DNA of 64,000 nt from Microbacterium dauci. Lineage in GTDB: Bacteria > Actinomycetota > Actinomycetes > Actinomycetales > Microbacteriaceae. The DNA is taken from NCBI RefSeq assembly GCF_030065535.1, contig NZ_JASJND010000007.1, positions 62,001-126,000 on the forward strand, given 5' to 3'. The notes under the pieces are model-generated. The model ran no database searches. It had not been told where the DNA came from and saw nothing but the letters and a program-made list of their open reading frames with translations. A program made the translations under genes and the position numbers. Each line of letters starts with the position of its first letter. Positions within the stretch are counted from its first letter, which is position 1. Shown here in pieces: positions 44,481 through 54,111 of this stretch.

Positions 44481-45524
44481 GTGACCGACGAGAAGACCCC
44501 CGAGAACCCCACGGAGGCCTACGGGCCCGAGGACCTGAACGACACGGTCGTGCGGGCGCCGGAGTCCCAGCCGATCGAGGCGGATGCTGTCATCACGGAG
44601 GTGCCGACCGACGACGAGACGGCCGTGTACCCGGCAGCGGACGAAGGTCCGGTCGAGGCTCCGGCCGATGAATCGTCGATCGTGGCCGATGAGGTTGCCG
44701 CCGGTGGTGTGCCGCCGCAGTACGGCATCGGACCGTTCTCGCTCCGCGAGGTTTCGCTCGGCGGTGTCTGGCTGCTCGCGTTCCTGTTCTCGTTCTTCCC
44801 GCTCTACGTCGACAACGACTTCAGCCGCTTCTTCGGTGGTGCGACCGTCTGGACCTCGGGCATCGACTGGATCCTCGCCATCGGTGCGCCGACTGCCGCG
44901 GTCTTCCTCCTCGTGCTGCGTCGCTTCTCGCCCGACGGCATCCGGCGCGTCGGATCGCTCGGCATCGATCAGTTCGCGTCGGTCGCCTTCTCGGTCGCCG
45001 CGCTGGTGTGGATCGGCTGGCTGTGGGCGAATATCGCGCGCGGCATCGACAGCGGCTTCTGGCTGAGCAGCTGGGTCGTCTGGGCCGAGGTCTTCCTCAT
45101 GGTCGCAGCCGTCGGTCTCACGGTCGTCGCGCCCTTCATCCCGCCGTTCCACGAAGACTTCCTTCACCGCGCCGAGACGGTCTCGCACCGTGTCGCTCGC
45201 GGCGCCCGCCCGGTCGTGACCCGTCCGGTCTCCGATGCGCGGTACACGATGGCGGCACCGTCGATCGACCCGGAGCCCGCGCCGCTCGGTGACCCGATCG
45301 ATGACGACGAGCCCGCACCGATCGCGGCGCCCGCGCACCAGGCGTTCTGGGCGCTCGTCCCCGCCGAGCGCGACGTCGTCGATGACAATGGCATTCCGCT
45401 GTTCCGCATCGGACCGACGGCCTGGGCGCTCGTCATCGAGGACCGCGGCGACAGCTTCGTCGTGCGTCACGAGGACGGCCGCATCGGATACCTGACGGAC
45501 GTCACGGGCGTCACACGGGGCTGA
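44481..45524 (+). CDS. membrane protein of unknown function
   Basis: A 347-residue protein. The first 80 residues are acidic and low-complexity, probably a disordered cytosolic segment. Four hydrophobic helices follow (GGVWLLAFLFSFFPLYV, WILAIGAPTAAVFLLVL, ASVAFSVAALVWIGWLWANI, WVVWAEVFLMVAAVGLTVV). The C-terminal 80 residues contain FWALVPAERDVVDDNG and a small beta-rich stretch ending in GYLTDVTG. I do not recognise a named family; related hypothetical proteins near dnaE and hisD occur in Microbacteriaceae as far as I recall. The GTG start is supported by AAGGAG. Confidence 0.8.
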   Translation: MTDEKTPENPTEAYGPEDLNDTVVRAPESQPIEADAVITEVPTDDETAVYPAADEGPVEAPADESSIVADEVAAGGVPPQYGIGPFSLREVSLGGVWLLAFLFSFFPLYVDNDFSRFFGGATVWTSGIDWILAIGAPTAAVFLLVLRRFSPDGIRRVGSLGIDQFASVAFSVAALVWIGWLWANIARGIDSGFWLSSWVVWAEVFLMVAAVGLTVVAPFIPPFHEDFLHRAETVSHRVARGARPVVTRPVSDARYTMAAPSIDPEPAPLGDPIDDDEPAPIAAPAHQAFWALVPAERDVVDDNGIPLFRIGPTAWALVIEDRGDSFVVRHEDGRIGYLTDVTGVTRG

Positions 45525-45533
45525 CGCCCCGGT

Positions 45534-45539
45534 AGCCTG
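45534..45539 (+). promoter_or_regulatory. -10 box of hisD, near-leaderless
   Basis: TAGCCT five bases before the hisD ATG. The intervening bases are all G, so a GGGGGG run could alternatively act as a weak ribosome-binding site. Confidence 0.5.
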
Positions 45540-45544
45540 GGGGG

Positions 45545-46846
45545 ATGCTCCGCACGATCGACCTCCGCGGACGCGCGGCGACCCCCGACGAACTGCTCGC
45601 TGCCGTCCCGCGCGCTGCAGCCGCACGCGATGAGGCCCTCGCCACCGCTGCCGCCATCGTCGCCGACGTCGCGGCGCGCGGCGAGGCCGCGCTCCGCGAG
45701 CAGGCGGCACGATTCGACGGCGCGAGCGATCACGCGATTCGCGTCCCCGCCGACCACCTTGATGAGGCGCTCGACGGGCTCGATCCGGCGGTCCGAGCAG
45801 CGCTCGAGCGTGCGATCGAACGGGTGCGTCGCGCCTCTGCAGCGCAGGTCCCGCCGACGGTCGTGACCGAGGTCGGACCGGGAGCGCGGATCGAGCAGAC
45901 GTGGCGGCCGGTCCGTCGGGTCGGCGTTTACGTTCCGGGCGGTAAGGCGGTCTACCCGTCGAGCGTCGTGATGAACGTCGTTCCCGCGCAGGTCGCGGGA
46001 GTGACCCAGGTGGCGCTCGCGTCGCCGCCCCAGCGCGAACACGGCGGCCGAGTCCACCCCACGATCCTGGCGGCGGCGAAGCTCCTCGGTGTCACCGAGG
46101 TGTACGCGATGGGCGGCGCCGGCGCGATCGGCGCGTACGCGCACGGTGTCCCGTCGCTGGATCTCGCCCGCGTCGACGTCATCTCGGGCCCGGGCAACAA
46201 CTTCGTTGCACTCGCCAAGCGGGTCGTCGCGGGCATGGTCGGCACCGACTCCGAGGCCGGCGCGACCGAGATCCTCGTCGTCGCCGATGACACTGCGGAT
46301 GCGAACCTCGTCGCTGCCGACCTCGTCAGCCAGGCCGAGCACGACGAGCAGGCTGCAGCCGTCCTCGTGACCGCATCGACCGACCTGGCGGCGGCCGTCG
46401 CGCAAGCGGTCGTCGCGCGCGCGGCATCCACTCGGCACGCCGACCGCGTGGCGCAGGCCCTAGCGGGCCCGCAGTCGGCGATCGTCATCGTCGACGACCT
46501 CGCGACGGCCACCGCGTTCAGCAATGCCTACGCGCCGGAACACCTCGAACTGCACCTCGCCGACCCCCGGCCGGAGGACTACGTCAACGCAGGCGCCGTG
46601 TTCGTGGGGCCGTGGACGCCCGTCAGCCTCGGTGACTACCTCGCCGGGAGCAACCACGTGCTGCCCACGGGAGGTCAGGCGCGCTATGCCGCCGGGCTGT
46701 CGGCATCGACGTTCCTCCGGCCGCAACAGATCATCACCTACGACCGCGCCGCGCTCGCGGCCGTCGCCGACGAGATCGTCGCGCTGTCGAGCGCGGAGGC
46801 GCTCCCCGCACACGGCGAAGCCGTCACGGCTCGCCTCGACGACTAA
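45545..46846 (+). CDS. hisD: histidinol dehydrogenase
   Basis: Zinc enzyme performing the last two oxidation steps of histidine synthesis, 433 residues. It shows VYVPGGKAVYPSSVVMNVVP, YAMGGAGAIGAYAHG, DVISGPGNNFVALAKR, GTDSEAGATEILVVAD, and near the C-terminus YAPEHLEL and GSNHVLPTGGQARYAAGLS, which include zinc and substrate ligands. No other his gene is adjacent, although in many actinobacteria hisD opens a his operon. Confidence 0.96.
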   Translation: MLRTIDLRGRAATPDELLAAVPRAAAARDEALATAAAIVADVAARGEAALREQAARFDGASDHAIRVPADHLDEALDGLDPAVRAALERAIERVRRASAAQVPPTVVTEVGPGARIEQTWRPVRRVGVYVPGGKAVYPSSVVMNVVPAQVAGVTQVALASPPQREHGGRVHPTILAAAKLLGVTEVYAMGGAGAIGAYAHGVPSLDLARVDVISGPGNNFVALAKRVVAGMVGTDSEAGATEILVVADDTADANLVAADLVSQAEHDEQAAAVLVTASTDLAAAVAQAVVARAASTRHADRVAQALAGPQSAIVIVDDLATATAFSNAYAPEHLELHLADPRPEDYVNAGAVFVGPWTPVSLGDYLAGSNHVLPTGGQARYAAGLSASTFLRPQQIITYDRAALAAVADEIVALSSAEALPAHGEAVTARLDD

Positions 46847-46849
46847 TCT
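46844..46849 (+). promoter_or_regulatory. -10 box of nrdR at the hisD stop
   Basis: TAATCT overlaps the TAA stop codon of hisD and lies nine bases before the nrdR ATG. Confidence 0.5.
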
Positions 46850-46858
46850 GGACTCGCC

Positions 46859-47332
46859 ATGCACTGCCCGTTCTGCCGCCACTCCGACTCCCGCGTCATC
46901 GACTCGCGCACGAGCGACGACGGCCTCAGCATCCGACGCCGTCGGCAGTGCCCGAAGTGCGGCGGCCGCTTCTCGACGATCGAGACGGCGAGCCTGAACG
47001 TGATCAAGCGGTCCGGCGTCATCGAGCCGTTCAGCCGCGAGAAGGTCATGTCGGGCGTGCGCAAGGCGTGCCAGGGGCGCCCGGTGACCGAGGGTGATCT
47101 CGCGGTGCTCGCACAGGCCGTCGAAGAGGCGGTTCGGCAGACCGGCGTCTCGCAGATCGACACGAACGAGATCGGGCTCGCGATCCTCGGCCCGCTCCGC
47201 GAGCTCGACGAAATCGCGTACCTCCGCTTCGCGAGCGTCTATCAGGCGTTCGAGACGCTCGAAGACTTCGACGAGGCGATCGGCCTGCTCCGCGAGGACC
47301 GTCTCCACAAGCAGGAGCGCGCGGGGGAGTGA
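46859..47332 (+). CDS. nrdR: ribonucleotide reductase repressor NrdR
   Basis: Zinc- and nucleotide-binding repressor of nrd genes, 157 residues. The zinc ribbon uses CPFC (residues 3-6) and CPKC about residue 31-34 with [15 protein letters not shown] between domains. The ATP-cone follows from [20 protein letters not shown] to [14 protein letters not shown]. Its target NrdR boxes are not apparent in this window, so its nrd operon must be elsewhere. The gene has its own -10 at the end of hisD. Confidence 0.96.
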   Translation: MHCPFCRHSDSRVIDSRTSDDGLSIRRRRQCPKCGGRFSTIETASLNVIKRSGVIEPFSREKVMSGVRKACQGRPVTEGDLAVLAQAVEEAVRQTGVSQIDTNEIGLAILGPLRELDEIAYLRFASVYQAFETLEDFDEAIGLLREDRLHKQERAGE

Positions 47333-47343
47333 GCGTCGCGCTC

Positions 47344-47349
47344 TAGGCT
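47344..47349 (+). promoter_or_regulatory. -10 box of pyrD
   Basis: TAGGCT eight bases before the pyrD ATG, consistent with a leaderless transcript. Confidence 0.5.
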
Positions 47350-47357
47350 GTGAGGCG

Positions 47358-48386
47358 ATGTATCGCCTTCTCTTCGACCTCGTCCTCCGCCGCTTCGACG
47401 CCGAGACCGCACACCATCTCGGCATGGCGGTCGTGCGCCTCGCGGGGCTCCGCATCGTCTCGCCGATCCTGCGCCCGTTCACCCGTCCCGATCCGCGGCT
47501 GCGCACCGAGGCGATGGGCCTCGTCTTCGAGTCGCCGTTCGGGATCGCGGCCGGCTTCGACAAGAACGCGGTCGGTGCGATGGGTCTGTGGGCGTTCGGC
47601 TTCGGCCACATCGAGGTCGGGACCGTCACGGCGATTCCGCAGGACGGTAATCCGAAGCCGCGCCTGTTCCGCCTCATCGCCGACCGTGCGCTCATCAACC
47701 GCATGGGTTTCAACAACCGCGGTGCGGCCGCCGCTGCCGCGCGCCTCGAGCGTATGCGCGCGCGGCATCCGCGCCCGGTCATCGGCGTGAACATCGGCAA
47801 GTCCCGCGTCGTCGACGTCACGGATGCGACCGCCGACTACGTCACCAGCACCCGCGCGGTCGCCCCCGTCGCCGACTACCTCGTCGTCAACGTCTCTTCG
47901 CCGAACACGCCCGGGCTTCGCGGGCTGCAGGCCGCCGAGACGCTCCGCCCGTTGCTCGAGGCCGTCCTGGAGGCCGCCGGCGCGACACCGCTGCTCGTGA
48001 AGATCGCGCCCGACCTCGAGGACGACGAGATCGATGCGATCGCCGCGCTCGCGGTCGACGTGGGCCTCGCGGGCATCGTCGCGACGAACACGACCATCTC
48101 GCGCGAAGGATTGACGACAGATGCCGCAGTCGTCGAGGCCTACGGCGCCGGTGGCCTCTCGGGCGCACCGCTCCGTGCCCGCGCGCTCGAGGTGCTCCGC
48201 CGCGTCCGCGCCGCCGTCCCCGAGGACTTCTGCGTGATCGCGGCCGGCGGTGTGGAGACGGCCGCCGATGTCGCCGAGCGCCTCGCCGCGGGCGCCGACC
48301 TCGTGCAGGGCTACAGCGCCTTCATCTACGAGGGCCCGTTCTGGGGTCGAAAGCTCAACCGGGGCCTTGCGGCGCTTCGCGGCTGA
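47358..48386 (+). CDS. pyrD: dihydroorotate dehydrogenase (quinone), class 2
   Basis: Membrane-associated FMN enzyme of pyrimidine synthesis using quinone, 342 residues. The N-terminal amphipathic helices (MYRLLFDLVLRRFDAETAHH) mark class 2. GIAAGFDKNAVGAMGL, GTVTAIPQDGNPKPRLFRL, NRMGFNNRG and VNVSSPNTPGLRGLQ, with the active-site Ser in the last, are typical, as are VATNTTISR and GGVETAADVAERLAAGA. It is followed by a 21-base-pair hairpin. Confidence 0.96.
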   Translation: MYRLLFDLVLRRFDAETAHHLGMAVVRLAGLRIVSPILRPFTRPDPRLRTEAMGLVFESPFGIAAGFDKNAVGAMGLWAFGFGHIEVGTVTAIPQDGNPKPRLFRLIADRALINRMGFNNRGAAAAAARLERMRARHPRPVIGVNIGKSRVVDVTDATADYVTSTRAVAPVADYLVVNVSSPNTPGLRGLQAAETLRPLLEAVLEAAGATPLLVKIAPDLEDDEIDAIAALAVDVGLAGIVATNTTISREGLTTDAAVVEAYGAGGLSGAPLRARALEVLRRVRAAVPEDFCVIAAGGVETAADVAERLAAGADLVQGYSAFIYEGPFWGRKLNRGLAALRG

Positions 48387-48406
48387 CCAGTCACGATAAA
48401 GATCCA

Positions 48407-48453
48407 GCAACACGAAGGGCCCGCACCTGATCGGTGCGGGCCCTTCGTGTTGC
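48407..48453. terminator. 21-bp perfect hairpin, bidirectional terminator
   Basis: The arms 48407-48427 and 48433-48453 are fully complementary with a five-base loop (TGATC). The hairpin lies between the convergent pyrD and DUF3043 genes; the U-tracts are weak. Confidence 0.8.
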
Positions 48454-48460
48454 GTTGATG

Positions 48461-49021
48461 TCAGGCGGGGAATGCTCCACGCGCGACCTGCGGCTTCGGC
48501 AGGCGCATGAAGCGCATCTGCACCGAGCGCATCGCGGCGTACCAGCCGAGGCCCTTCTCGCGCCGGTCGCCCCATTTCTCGGCGGCGAGCTTCTTGACCT
48601 TGCGGCTGAGCATGATCATGTCGGCGACGACGAACAGGATGAACGCCCAGAGTCCGAGGTACGCGTAGAACACGATGCTGGTGTTCGGGACGAGCGACAG
48701 CAGGATCACGAGCACGAGGAGCGGCATGACGAGCTCGCCCGCGTGCCACCCGGCATCCGTGTAGTCGCGCGCAAACTTGCGCTGCGGCCCGCGGTCACGC
48801 GGAGTGAGGTAGCGCTCCTCGCCGTTGGCCATGCCGATGCGCGCCTTCTCGCGGGCTGCAGCGAGGTCGGCCTTGGCGCGGGCGCGGGCTTCCTTCGTGT
48901 TCGCGACGAGGGGCCGCTTCCGTGCGGCCTCCTGGTCGGCGCGGGACGGCGTGGGGCGGTTCTTTCCCGGTCCGCTCGGCGTCTCGGGAGCGGTGTCTGC
49001 GGGGGGCGGGGTCTTGGCCAC
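48461..49021 (-). CDS. DUF3043 membrane protein
   Basis: A 186-residue protein found widely in actinobacteria. The N-terminal half is basic and charged (EARARAKADLAAAREKAR), followed by the conserved RYLTPRDRGPQRKFARDY and two transmembrane helices (LVMPLLVLVILLSLV and FYAYLGLWAFILFVVADMIM). The C-terminal tail has the family's KWG and RSVQMRFMRLPKP. The GTG at 49021 has CGAGGA nearby; longer in-frame starts would overlap the divergent dipeptidase gene and are rejected. Function is unknown. Confidence 0.87.
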   Translation of the reverse strand: MAKTPPPADTAPETPSGPGKNRPTPSRADQEAARKRPLVANTKEARARAKADLAAAREKARIGMANGEERYLTPRDRGPQRKFARDYTDAGWHAGELVMPLLVLVILLSLVPNTSIVFYAYLGLWAFILFVVADMIMLSRKVKKLAAEKWGDRREKGLGWYAAMRSVQMRFMRLPKPQVARGAFPA

Positions 49022-49060
49022 GGGAGTGGATCCTCGGGTTCGGTGAAGTGCGTGCGCCTT

Positions 49061-49068
49061 TAAGATTA
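49061..49068. promoter_or_regulatory. interlocked divergent -10 boxes
   Basis: TAAGAT on the plus strand (49061-49066, seven bases from the dipeptidase ATG) overlaps TAATCT on the minus strand (complement of 49063-49068, about 40 bases before the DUF3043 start). Confidence 0.5.
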
Positions 49069-49073
49069 CCCGC

Positions 49074-50468
49074 ATGACTTCCGACACCTCCCGTCCGGAG
49101 GCGGTCCGCGAGGCCGCCCTCGGCGCCGTCCCCGCCGCACTCGCCGATCTCGGAGCCCTCGTCCGGATCCCTTCGATCGCGTTCCCCGGGTTCGACCGTG
49201 CAGAGGTGCAGCGCAGCGCCGAGGCCGTCTCGGCGCTCGTCGACGAGCTCGACCTGTTCGACCGCGTCGAGATTAAGACCGCCGTCATCCCCGAGACGGG
49301 GGAGGAGGGGATGCCGGCCGTCCTCGCGACCCGCGCCGCCAAAAACGGTCGGCCGACGATCCTGCTCTACGCGCACCACGACGTGCAGCCCGTCGGCGAC
49401 GAGGACCTCTGGGAGTCCCCGCCGTTCGAGCCCACCGTCCGTGACGGTCGCATCTACGGTCGCGGCGCCGCCGACGACAAGGCCGGGATCATGGCGCACG
49501 TCGGTGCGCTCCGGGCGCTCCGCGAAGCCCTCGGAGCCGACTTCGACCTCGGCGTCAACCTCTTCTTCGAGGGTGAGGAGGAGGCGGGCTCCGCCTCGTT
49601 CGCGCAGTTCCTCGCCGACAACGCCGATGCCCTCCGTGCCGACGTGATCGTCGTCGCCGATTCCGGCAACTGGGATGCCGCGACCCCGGCGCTCACGGTG
49701 TCACTCCGCGGCAACGTGCGCTTCACCCTCGATATCGAGACGCTCGAGCACGCGTCGCACTCCGGCATGTTCGGCGGGGCCGTGCCCGACGCGATGATGG
49801 CTGCGGTCCGGTTGCTCGACACGCTGTGGGACGAGGACGGCGCGGTCGCCGTCGACGGGCTCACCAGTCGTGACGCCGACACGCCCGAGTACCGCGAGGA
49901 GACGCTGCGCGACGAAGCGGGCCTCCCCGACGGTGTCACCCCGATCGGTCGCGATTCGATCCTCAGCCGCATCTGGAACAAGCCGTCGGTCACGATCACA
50001 GGGATCGACGCGCCGACCGTGAAGAACGCGTCGAACACCCTGGCGCCGAAGACCTCGGTCGTCCTCAGCTGCCGGATCGCCCCCGGACAGGACGCCAGGG
50101 AGGCGTACGCGGCGATCGAGGCGCACCTGCGCGCGAACGCGCCGTTCGGGGCTCGGCTCGCGTTCCGCGACGTCGACTTCGGCAACCCCTTCCTCGTCGA
50201 CACGAGCGGCTGGGCTGTCTCGCAGGCGCGTGACGCGCTGGCATCCGGGTACGGCGTCGATCCGGTCGACATCGGCGTCGGGGGGTCGATCCCGTTCATC
50301 GCCGACCTCGTCCGGGAGTTCCCCGGAGCGCAGATCCTCGTGACCGGCGTCGAAGACCCGCACGCGCGCGCGCACAGCCCGAACGAGTCGCTGCACATCG
50401 AAACCTTCCGCCACGCGCTCGTGTCGGAGGCGCTCCTGCTCGAAAGCCTCGACGCGACCGTCCGTTGA
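49074..50468 (+). CDS. M20-family dipeptidase
   Basis: Di-zinc cytosolic metallopeptidase of the M20 (CNDP/carnosinase-like) group, 464 residues. Metal ligands are visible in YAHHDVQP (His), RGAADDKAG (bridging Asp) and EGEEEAGS (catalytic Glu and Glu ligand), with DSGNWD and ARAHSPNES further on. The lid domain lies roughly at residues 215-330. It is probably a broad dipeptidase; the exact substrate is unknown. Its promoter overlaps that of the DUF3043 gene. Confidence 0.92.
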   Translation: MTSDTSRPEAVREAALGAVPAALADLGALVRIPSIAFPGFDRAEVQRSAEAVSALVDELDLFDRVEIKTAVIPETGEEGMPAVLATRAAKNGRPTILLYAHHDVQPVGDEDLWESPPFEPTVRDGRIYGRGAADDKAGIMAHVGALRALREALGADFDLGVNLFFEGEEEAGSASFAQFLADNADALRADVIVVADSGNWDAATPALTVSLRGNVRFTLDIETLEHASHSGMFGGAVPDAMMAAVRLLDTLWDEDGAVAVDGLTSRDADTPEYREETLRDEAGLPDGVTPIGRDSILSRIWNKPSVTITGIDAPTVKNASNTLAPKTSVVLSCRIAPGQDAREAYAAIEAHLRANAPFGARLAFRDVDFGNPFLVDTSGWAVSQARDALASGYGVDPVDIGVGGSIPFIADLVREFPGAQILVTGVEDPHARAHSPNESLHIETFRHALVSEALLLESLDATVR

Positions 50469-50481
50469 CGACCTCGCGGCG

Positions 50482-50487
50482 TAGAAT
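50482..50487 (+). promoter_or_regulatory. -10 box of erpA
   Basis: TAGAAT, giving a leader of about 55 bases. TTGACG at 50465-50470 is too close (11 bases) to be the -35. Confidence 0.4.
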
Positions 50488-50549
50488 CGACTGAGCACGT
50501 CGCCCCCGCTCCTGAAGAGCACTGGCGACCCGAACCCACGGGGAGAGTC

Positions 50550-50915
50550 ATGACCGACATCGCCACGCAGACCACGGACGCCGCGCCCGCGCACGGTGTC
50601 GCCCTCACCGACGCTGCGGCGGACAAGGTGAAGAGCTTGCTCGCGCAGGAGAACCGTGACGACCTGCGCCTGCGGGTCGCGGTGCAGCCCGGCGGCTGCT
50701 CCGGCCTGATCTACCAGCTCTACTTCGACGAGCGCTACCTCGACGGCGACCAGACGGTCGACTTCGACGGCGTCGAGGTCATCGTCGACGACATGTCGGT
50801 CCCGTACCTCGACGGCGCGAAGATCGATTTCAAGGACACGATCTCGGAGCAGGGCTTCACGATCGACAACCCCAATGCCGCGGGCAGCTGTGCCTGCGGC
50901 GACAGCTTCCACTGA
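50550..50915 (+). CDS. erpA: A-type iron-sulfur carrier protein
   Basis: HesB/IscA-type scaffold or carrier that inserts Fe-S clusters, 121 residues. The three conserved cysteines are in VQPGGCSGL and SCACGDSF. GRESH-like GGGGAGAGT precedes the ATG as an AG-rich ribosome-binding site. Encoded just before ctaC, and qcrA with its Rieske cluster is further on, so a role supplying respiratory Fe-S proteins is likely but inferred. Confidence 0.93.
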   Translation: MTDIATQTTDAAPAHGVALTDAAADKVKSLLAQENRDDLRLRVAVQPGGCSGLIYQLYFDERYLDGDQTVDFDGVEVIVDDMSVPYLDGAKIDFKDTISEQGFTIDNPNAAGSCACGDSFH

Positions 50916-50985
50916 TCCACCCGGGTCGCCTCCGGCGATTCCGGTCATCCTGAGCGGTTGGCCGGAATCGTCCCAGAGGTTGCCC

Positions 50986-50991
50986 TAGACT
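50986..50991 (+). promoter_or_regulatory. -10 box of ctaC
   Basis: TAGACT with a leader of about 32 bases before the ctaC GTG; no clear -35. Confidence 0.45.
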
Positions 50992-51029
50992 GGCATGAGT
51001 CTGACCTTCATGTCCCCGAAAGGTGCACC

Positions 51030-51935
51030 GTGCGCGTCAAACGCCGACTCCGCCTGGCCGCTCTCCCGCTGGGAATCGCCGTGGCGATCACCCTCGCGGC
51101 ATGTAGCCCGACCACTGCGAACGGCTTCCTCCCCGGCTTCGAAGACGGCGATGGCAGCCAGGCGACCAACCACACGTCGATGATCGCCGGCCTGTGGACC
51201 ACGTCCTGGATCGTCGTCCTCGCCGTCGGTGTCATCACCTGGGCGCTCATGGGCTTCGCCGCCGTCGCGTACCGCCGTCGCAAGGGCCAGTCGGGCCTGC
51301 CGGTGCAGCTGCGCTACAACATGCCGATCGAGATGTTCTTCACGATCGCGCCGGTCATCCTGGTGCTCGGCTTCTTCGCGTTCACTGCGCGGGACCAGGC
51401 CATCCTCGAGACGCAGTACGAGGACCCCGACGTCTGCATCACGGCCATCGGCAAGCAGTGGGCGTGGGACTTCCAGTACAACGGCAACGACTGCGAAGAC
51501 CCGTCGGACGCGGTCTGGACCATGGGCGTCCAGGCGCAGACGGACGCCGAGGGCAATGTCATCAACGAGGTCCCCGAGCTCGTCCTCCCGGTGAACCAGA
51601 AGGTCACCCTGAAGCTCGAGTCCCGCGACGTCATCCACTCGTTCTGGATCATCGACTTCCTCTACAAGAAGGACATGTACCCGGGCCGCGACAACTACTG
51701 GTCGTTCGAGCCCACGAAGGAAGGCGAGTTCGTCGGCAAGTGCGCTGAGCTCTGCGGTCAGTACCACTCGATGATGCTCTTCAACGTGAAGGTCGTCTCG
51801 CAGGACGAGTACCAGGACTACCTCGCCGAGCTCGAGGCCGCCGGCCAGACCGGTGACATCGACGACGTCTACGACCGTCAGCAGAACCTGCCCGGAACCG
51901 ACGGTTCGGGCGAAGCCGAGGGAGCAGAGCACTGA
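51030..51935 (+). CDS. ctaC: cytochrome c oxidase subunit II (aa3)
   Basis: CuA-bearing subunit of the aa3 oxidase, 301 residues. GTG 51030 gives a lipoprotein signal peptide with AVAITLAAC and lipid-attached Cys25. Two transmembrane helices follow ([20 protein letters not shown] and [16 protein letters not shown]). The CuA site is formed by DVIHSFWI and [12 protein letters not shown]. The start used is favoured over an upstream in-frame ATG by this signal peptide. An actinobacteria-typical insert rich in acidic residues, [18 protein letters not shown], precedes the copper domain. Confidence 0.96.
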   Translation: MRVKRRLRLAALPLGIAVAITLAACSPTTANGFLPGFEDGDGSQATNHTSMIAGLWTTSWIVVLAVGVITWALMGFAAVAYRRRKGQSGLPVQLRYNMPIEMFFTIAPVILVLGFFAFTARDQAILETQYEDPDVCITAIGKQWAWDFQYNGNDCEDPSDAVWTMGVQAQTDAEGNVINEVPELVLPVNQKVTLKLESRDVIHSFWIIDFLYKKDMYPGRDNYWSFEPTKEGEFVGKCAELCGQYHSMMLFNVKVVSQDEYQDYLAELEAAGQTGDIDDVYDRQQNLPGTDGSGEAEGAEH

Positions 51936-53677
51936 TGGCCACCAACGTCCCCTCCGGACAGCCGCTCCCGCCGCGCCAGGCGGCGCTGCTCAGCAGCAGC
52001 CGCGTGGAGCACAAGGGCAACATCATCGTCAAGTGGATCACCTCCACCGACCACAAGACGATCGGGTACATGTACCTGATCGCCTCCGTGCTGTTCTTCA
52101 TGCTCGGCGGCGTCATGGCGCTCATCATCCGCGCAGAGCTCTTCGAGCCGGGAATGCAGGTCGTCCCGACCAAGGAGCAGTACAACCAGCTGTTCACGAT
52201 GCACGGCACGATCATGCTGCTGATGTTCGCGACGCCGCTGTTCGCCGGCTTCGCCAACGCGCTGCTGCCGCTGCAGATCGGTGCCCCTGACGTCGCTTTC
52301 CCGCGTCTGAACGCCTTCGCCTTCTGGCTCTTCACGTTCGGCTCGCTGATCGCGGTCGCCGGATTCCTCACCCCGCAGGGTGCCGCCGCCTTCGGGTGGT
52401 TTGCCTACCAGCCGCTCGCCAACGAGAGCTTCTCGCCTGGTGCCGGTGGAGACCTCTGGATGCTGGGCCTCGGTATGAGCGGTTTCGGCACGATCCTCGG
52501 TGGTGTCAACTTCATCACCACGATCATGACCATGCGCGCCCCCGGCATGACGATGTGGCGCATGCCGATCTTCAGCTGGAACACGCTCGTCACGAGCATC
52601 CTGATCCTCATGGCCTTCCCGGTGCTGGCTGCGGCGATGCTGGCGGCTGCCGCCGACCGCGTCCTCGGCGCGCACATCTACGACCCGGCCAACGGCGGTG
52701 TCCTGCTCTGGCAGCACCTCTTCTGGTTCTTCGGCCACCCCGAGGTGTACATCATCGCGCTGCCGTTCTTCGGCATCGTGTCGGAGATCTTCCCGGTCTT
52801 CAGCCGCAAGCCGATCTTCGGGTACAAGACCCTGGTCTACGCGACCATCGCCATCGCGGCGCTGTCCGTGTCGGTGTGGGCTCACCACATGTACGTGACC
52901 GGCGCCGTGCTCCTGCCGTTCTTCGCCTTGATGACGATGCTCATCGCGGTTCCGACCGGTGTGAAGATCTTCAACTGGATCGGCACGATGTGGCGTGGGT
53001 CGATCACGTTCGAGACGCCGATGGTGTTCGCGCTCGGCTTCCTGGTGTCGTTCGTGTTCGGTGGTCTGACCGGTGTCATCCTGTCGTCGCCGCCGCTCGA
53101 CTTCCACGTGTCGGACTCGTACTTCGTCGTCGCGCACTTCCACTACGTCGTCTTCGGCACGGTCGTGTTCGCGATGTTCGCCGGCTTCTACTTCTGGTGG
53201 CCGAAGTGGACCGGCAAGATGCTGAACGAGCGCCTCGGCCTCGTGCACTTCTGGCTGCTGTTCATCGGCTTCCACCTGACCTTCCTCATCCAGCACTGGC
53301 TCGGCGCAGACGGCATGGTCCGTCGCTACGCGGACTACTCCGCGGCCGACGGCTGGACGTGGCAGAACCAGGTGTCGACGGTGGGCTCGATGGTCCTCGC
53401 AGCATCCATGGTCCCGTTCCTCCTGAATGTCTGGATCACGGCACGCACCGCGCCGAAGGTCACCGTCAATGACCCCTGGGGGTACGGCGGTTCGCTCGAG
53501 TGGGCCACCAGCTGCCCGCCGCCGCGGCACAACTTCACGTCGATCCCGCGCATCCGCAGTGAGCGTCCGGCATTCGATCTGAACCACCCTGAGGCCGGGA
53601 TCCCGGTCGGCGTCGGCCCGGCCAAGGACGCGCCCGACGCACCCGTGATGGATCTGGCGAACGGTGAGGTCAAGTAA
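51935..53677 (+). CDS. ctaD: cytochrome c oxidase subunit I (aa3)
   Basis: Catalytic heme-copper subunit, 580 residues, about twelve membrane helices. Ligands: HGTIMLLMF (low-spin heme), [19 protein letters not shown] (CuB His with His-Tyr crosslink), AHHMY (two CuB His) and HFHYVVFG (heme a3 and a). The ATG shares its A with the ctaC stop. The C-terminus ends in the Pro-rich [14 protein letters not shown]. Electron donors are the QcrC hemes; there is no separate cytochrome c gene here. Confidence 0.98.
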   Translation: MATNVPSGQPLPPRQAALLSSSRVEHKGNIIVKWITSTDHKTIGYMYLIASVLFFMLGGVMALIIRAELFEPGMQVVPTKEQYNQLFTMHGTIMLLMFATPLFAGFANALLPLQIGAPDVAFPRLNAFAFWLFTFGSLIAVAGFLTPQGAAAFGWFAYQPLANESFSPGAGGDLWMLGLGMSGFGTILGGVNFITTIMTMRAPGMTMWRMPIFSWNTLVTSILILMAFPVLAAAMLAAAADRVLGAHIYDPANGGVLLWQHLFWFFGHPEVYIIALPFFGIVSEIFPVFSRKPIFGYKTLVYATIAIAALSVSVWAHHMYVTGAVLLPFFALMTMLIAVPTGVKIFNWIGTMWRGSITFETPMVFALGFLVSFVFGGLTGVILSSPPLDFHVSDSYFVVAHFHYVVFGTVVFAMFAGFYFWWPKWTGKMLNERLGLVHFWLLFIGFHLTFLIQHWLGADGMVRRYADYSAADGWTWQNQVSTVGSMVLAASMVPFLLNVWITARTAPKVTVNDPWGYGGSLEWATSCPPPRHNFTSIPRIRSERPAFDLNHPEAGIPVGVGPAKDAPDAPVMDLANGEVK

Positions 53678-54111
53678 TGAAGACCAACGTCAACCTGTGG
53701 TGGATCCTCACGGCCTTCTTCGGCCTCGTGGCCGTGGTCTACACGGTCTGGAGCATCCTCGCTCACCCCTCGCTCGTCTGGTACAACGCGATCGAGTGGG
53801 TCGGATCCGTCGCCCTCGTGTTCGTCACGGCGATGGCCGCGATGATCGCGTTCTACACGTCGCGTGTCGAGCGCGCCCAGGGTGGAGAGCTGCCCGAGGA
53901 CTCGCTGACGGCCGACATCGACGACGGTGACCCCGAGATGGGTGAGTTCTCGCCCTGGTCGTGGTGGCCGCTCGTGCTCGCCTTCTCCGCGGCGCTCGCG
54001 TTCATCGGGCTCGCCGTCGGTGACTGGATGGTCCCGATCGGATTCGGCGTCTTCGCTGTCGCGATCATCGGCTGGGTCTACGAGTACTACCGCGGGTACT
54101 TCGCACGCTGA
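53677..54111 (+). CDS. ctaF: cytochrome c oxidase subunit IV (actinobacterial)
   Basis: A 144-residue four-helix membrane subunit of the actinobacterial aa3 oxidase; [20 protein letters not shown] begins the first helix, and the family feature YEYYRGYFAR closes the protein. It overlaps the ctaD stop by one base. Its own stop TGA is embedded in CTGA, where the following phosphatase appears to start. Confidence 0.95.
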   Translation: MKTNVNLWWILTAFFGLVAVVYTVWSILAHPSLVWYNAIEWVGSVALVFVTAMAAMIAFYTSRVERAQGGELPEDSLTADIDDGDPEMGEFSPWSWWPLVLAFSAALAFIGLAVGDWMVPIGFGVFAVAIIGWVYEYYRGYFAR

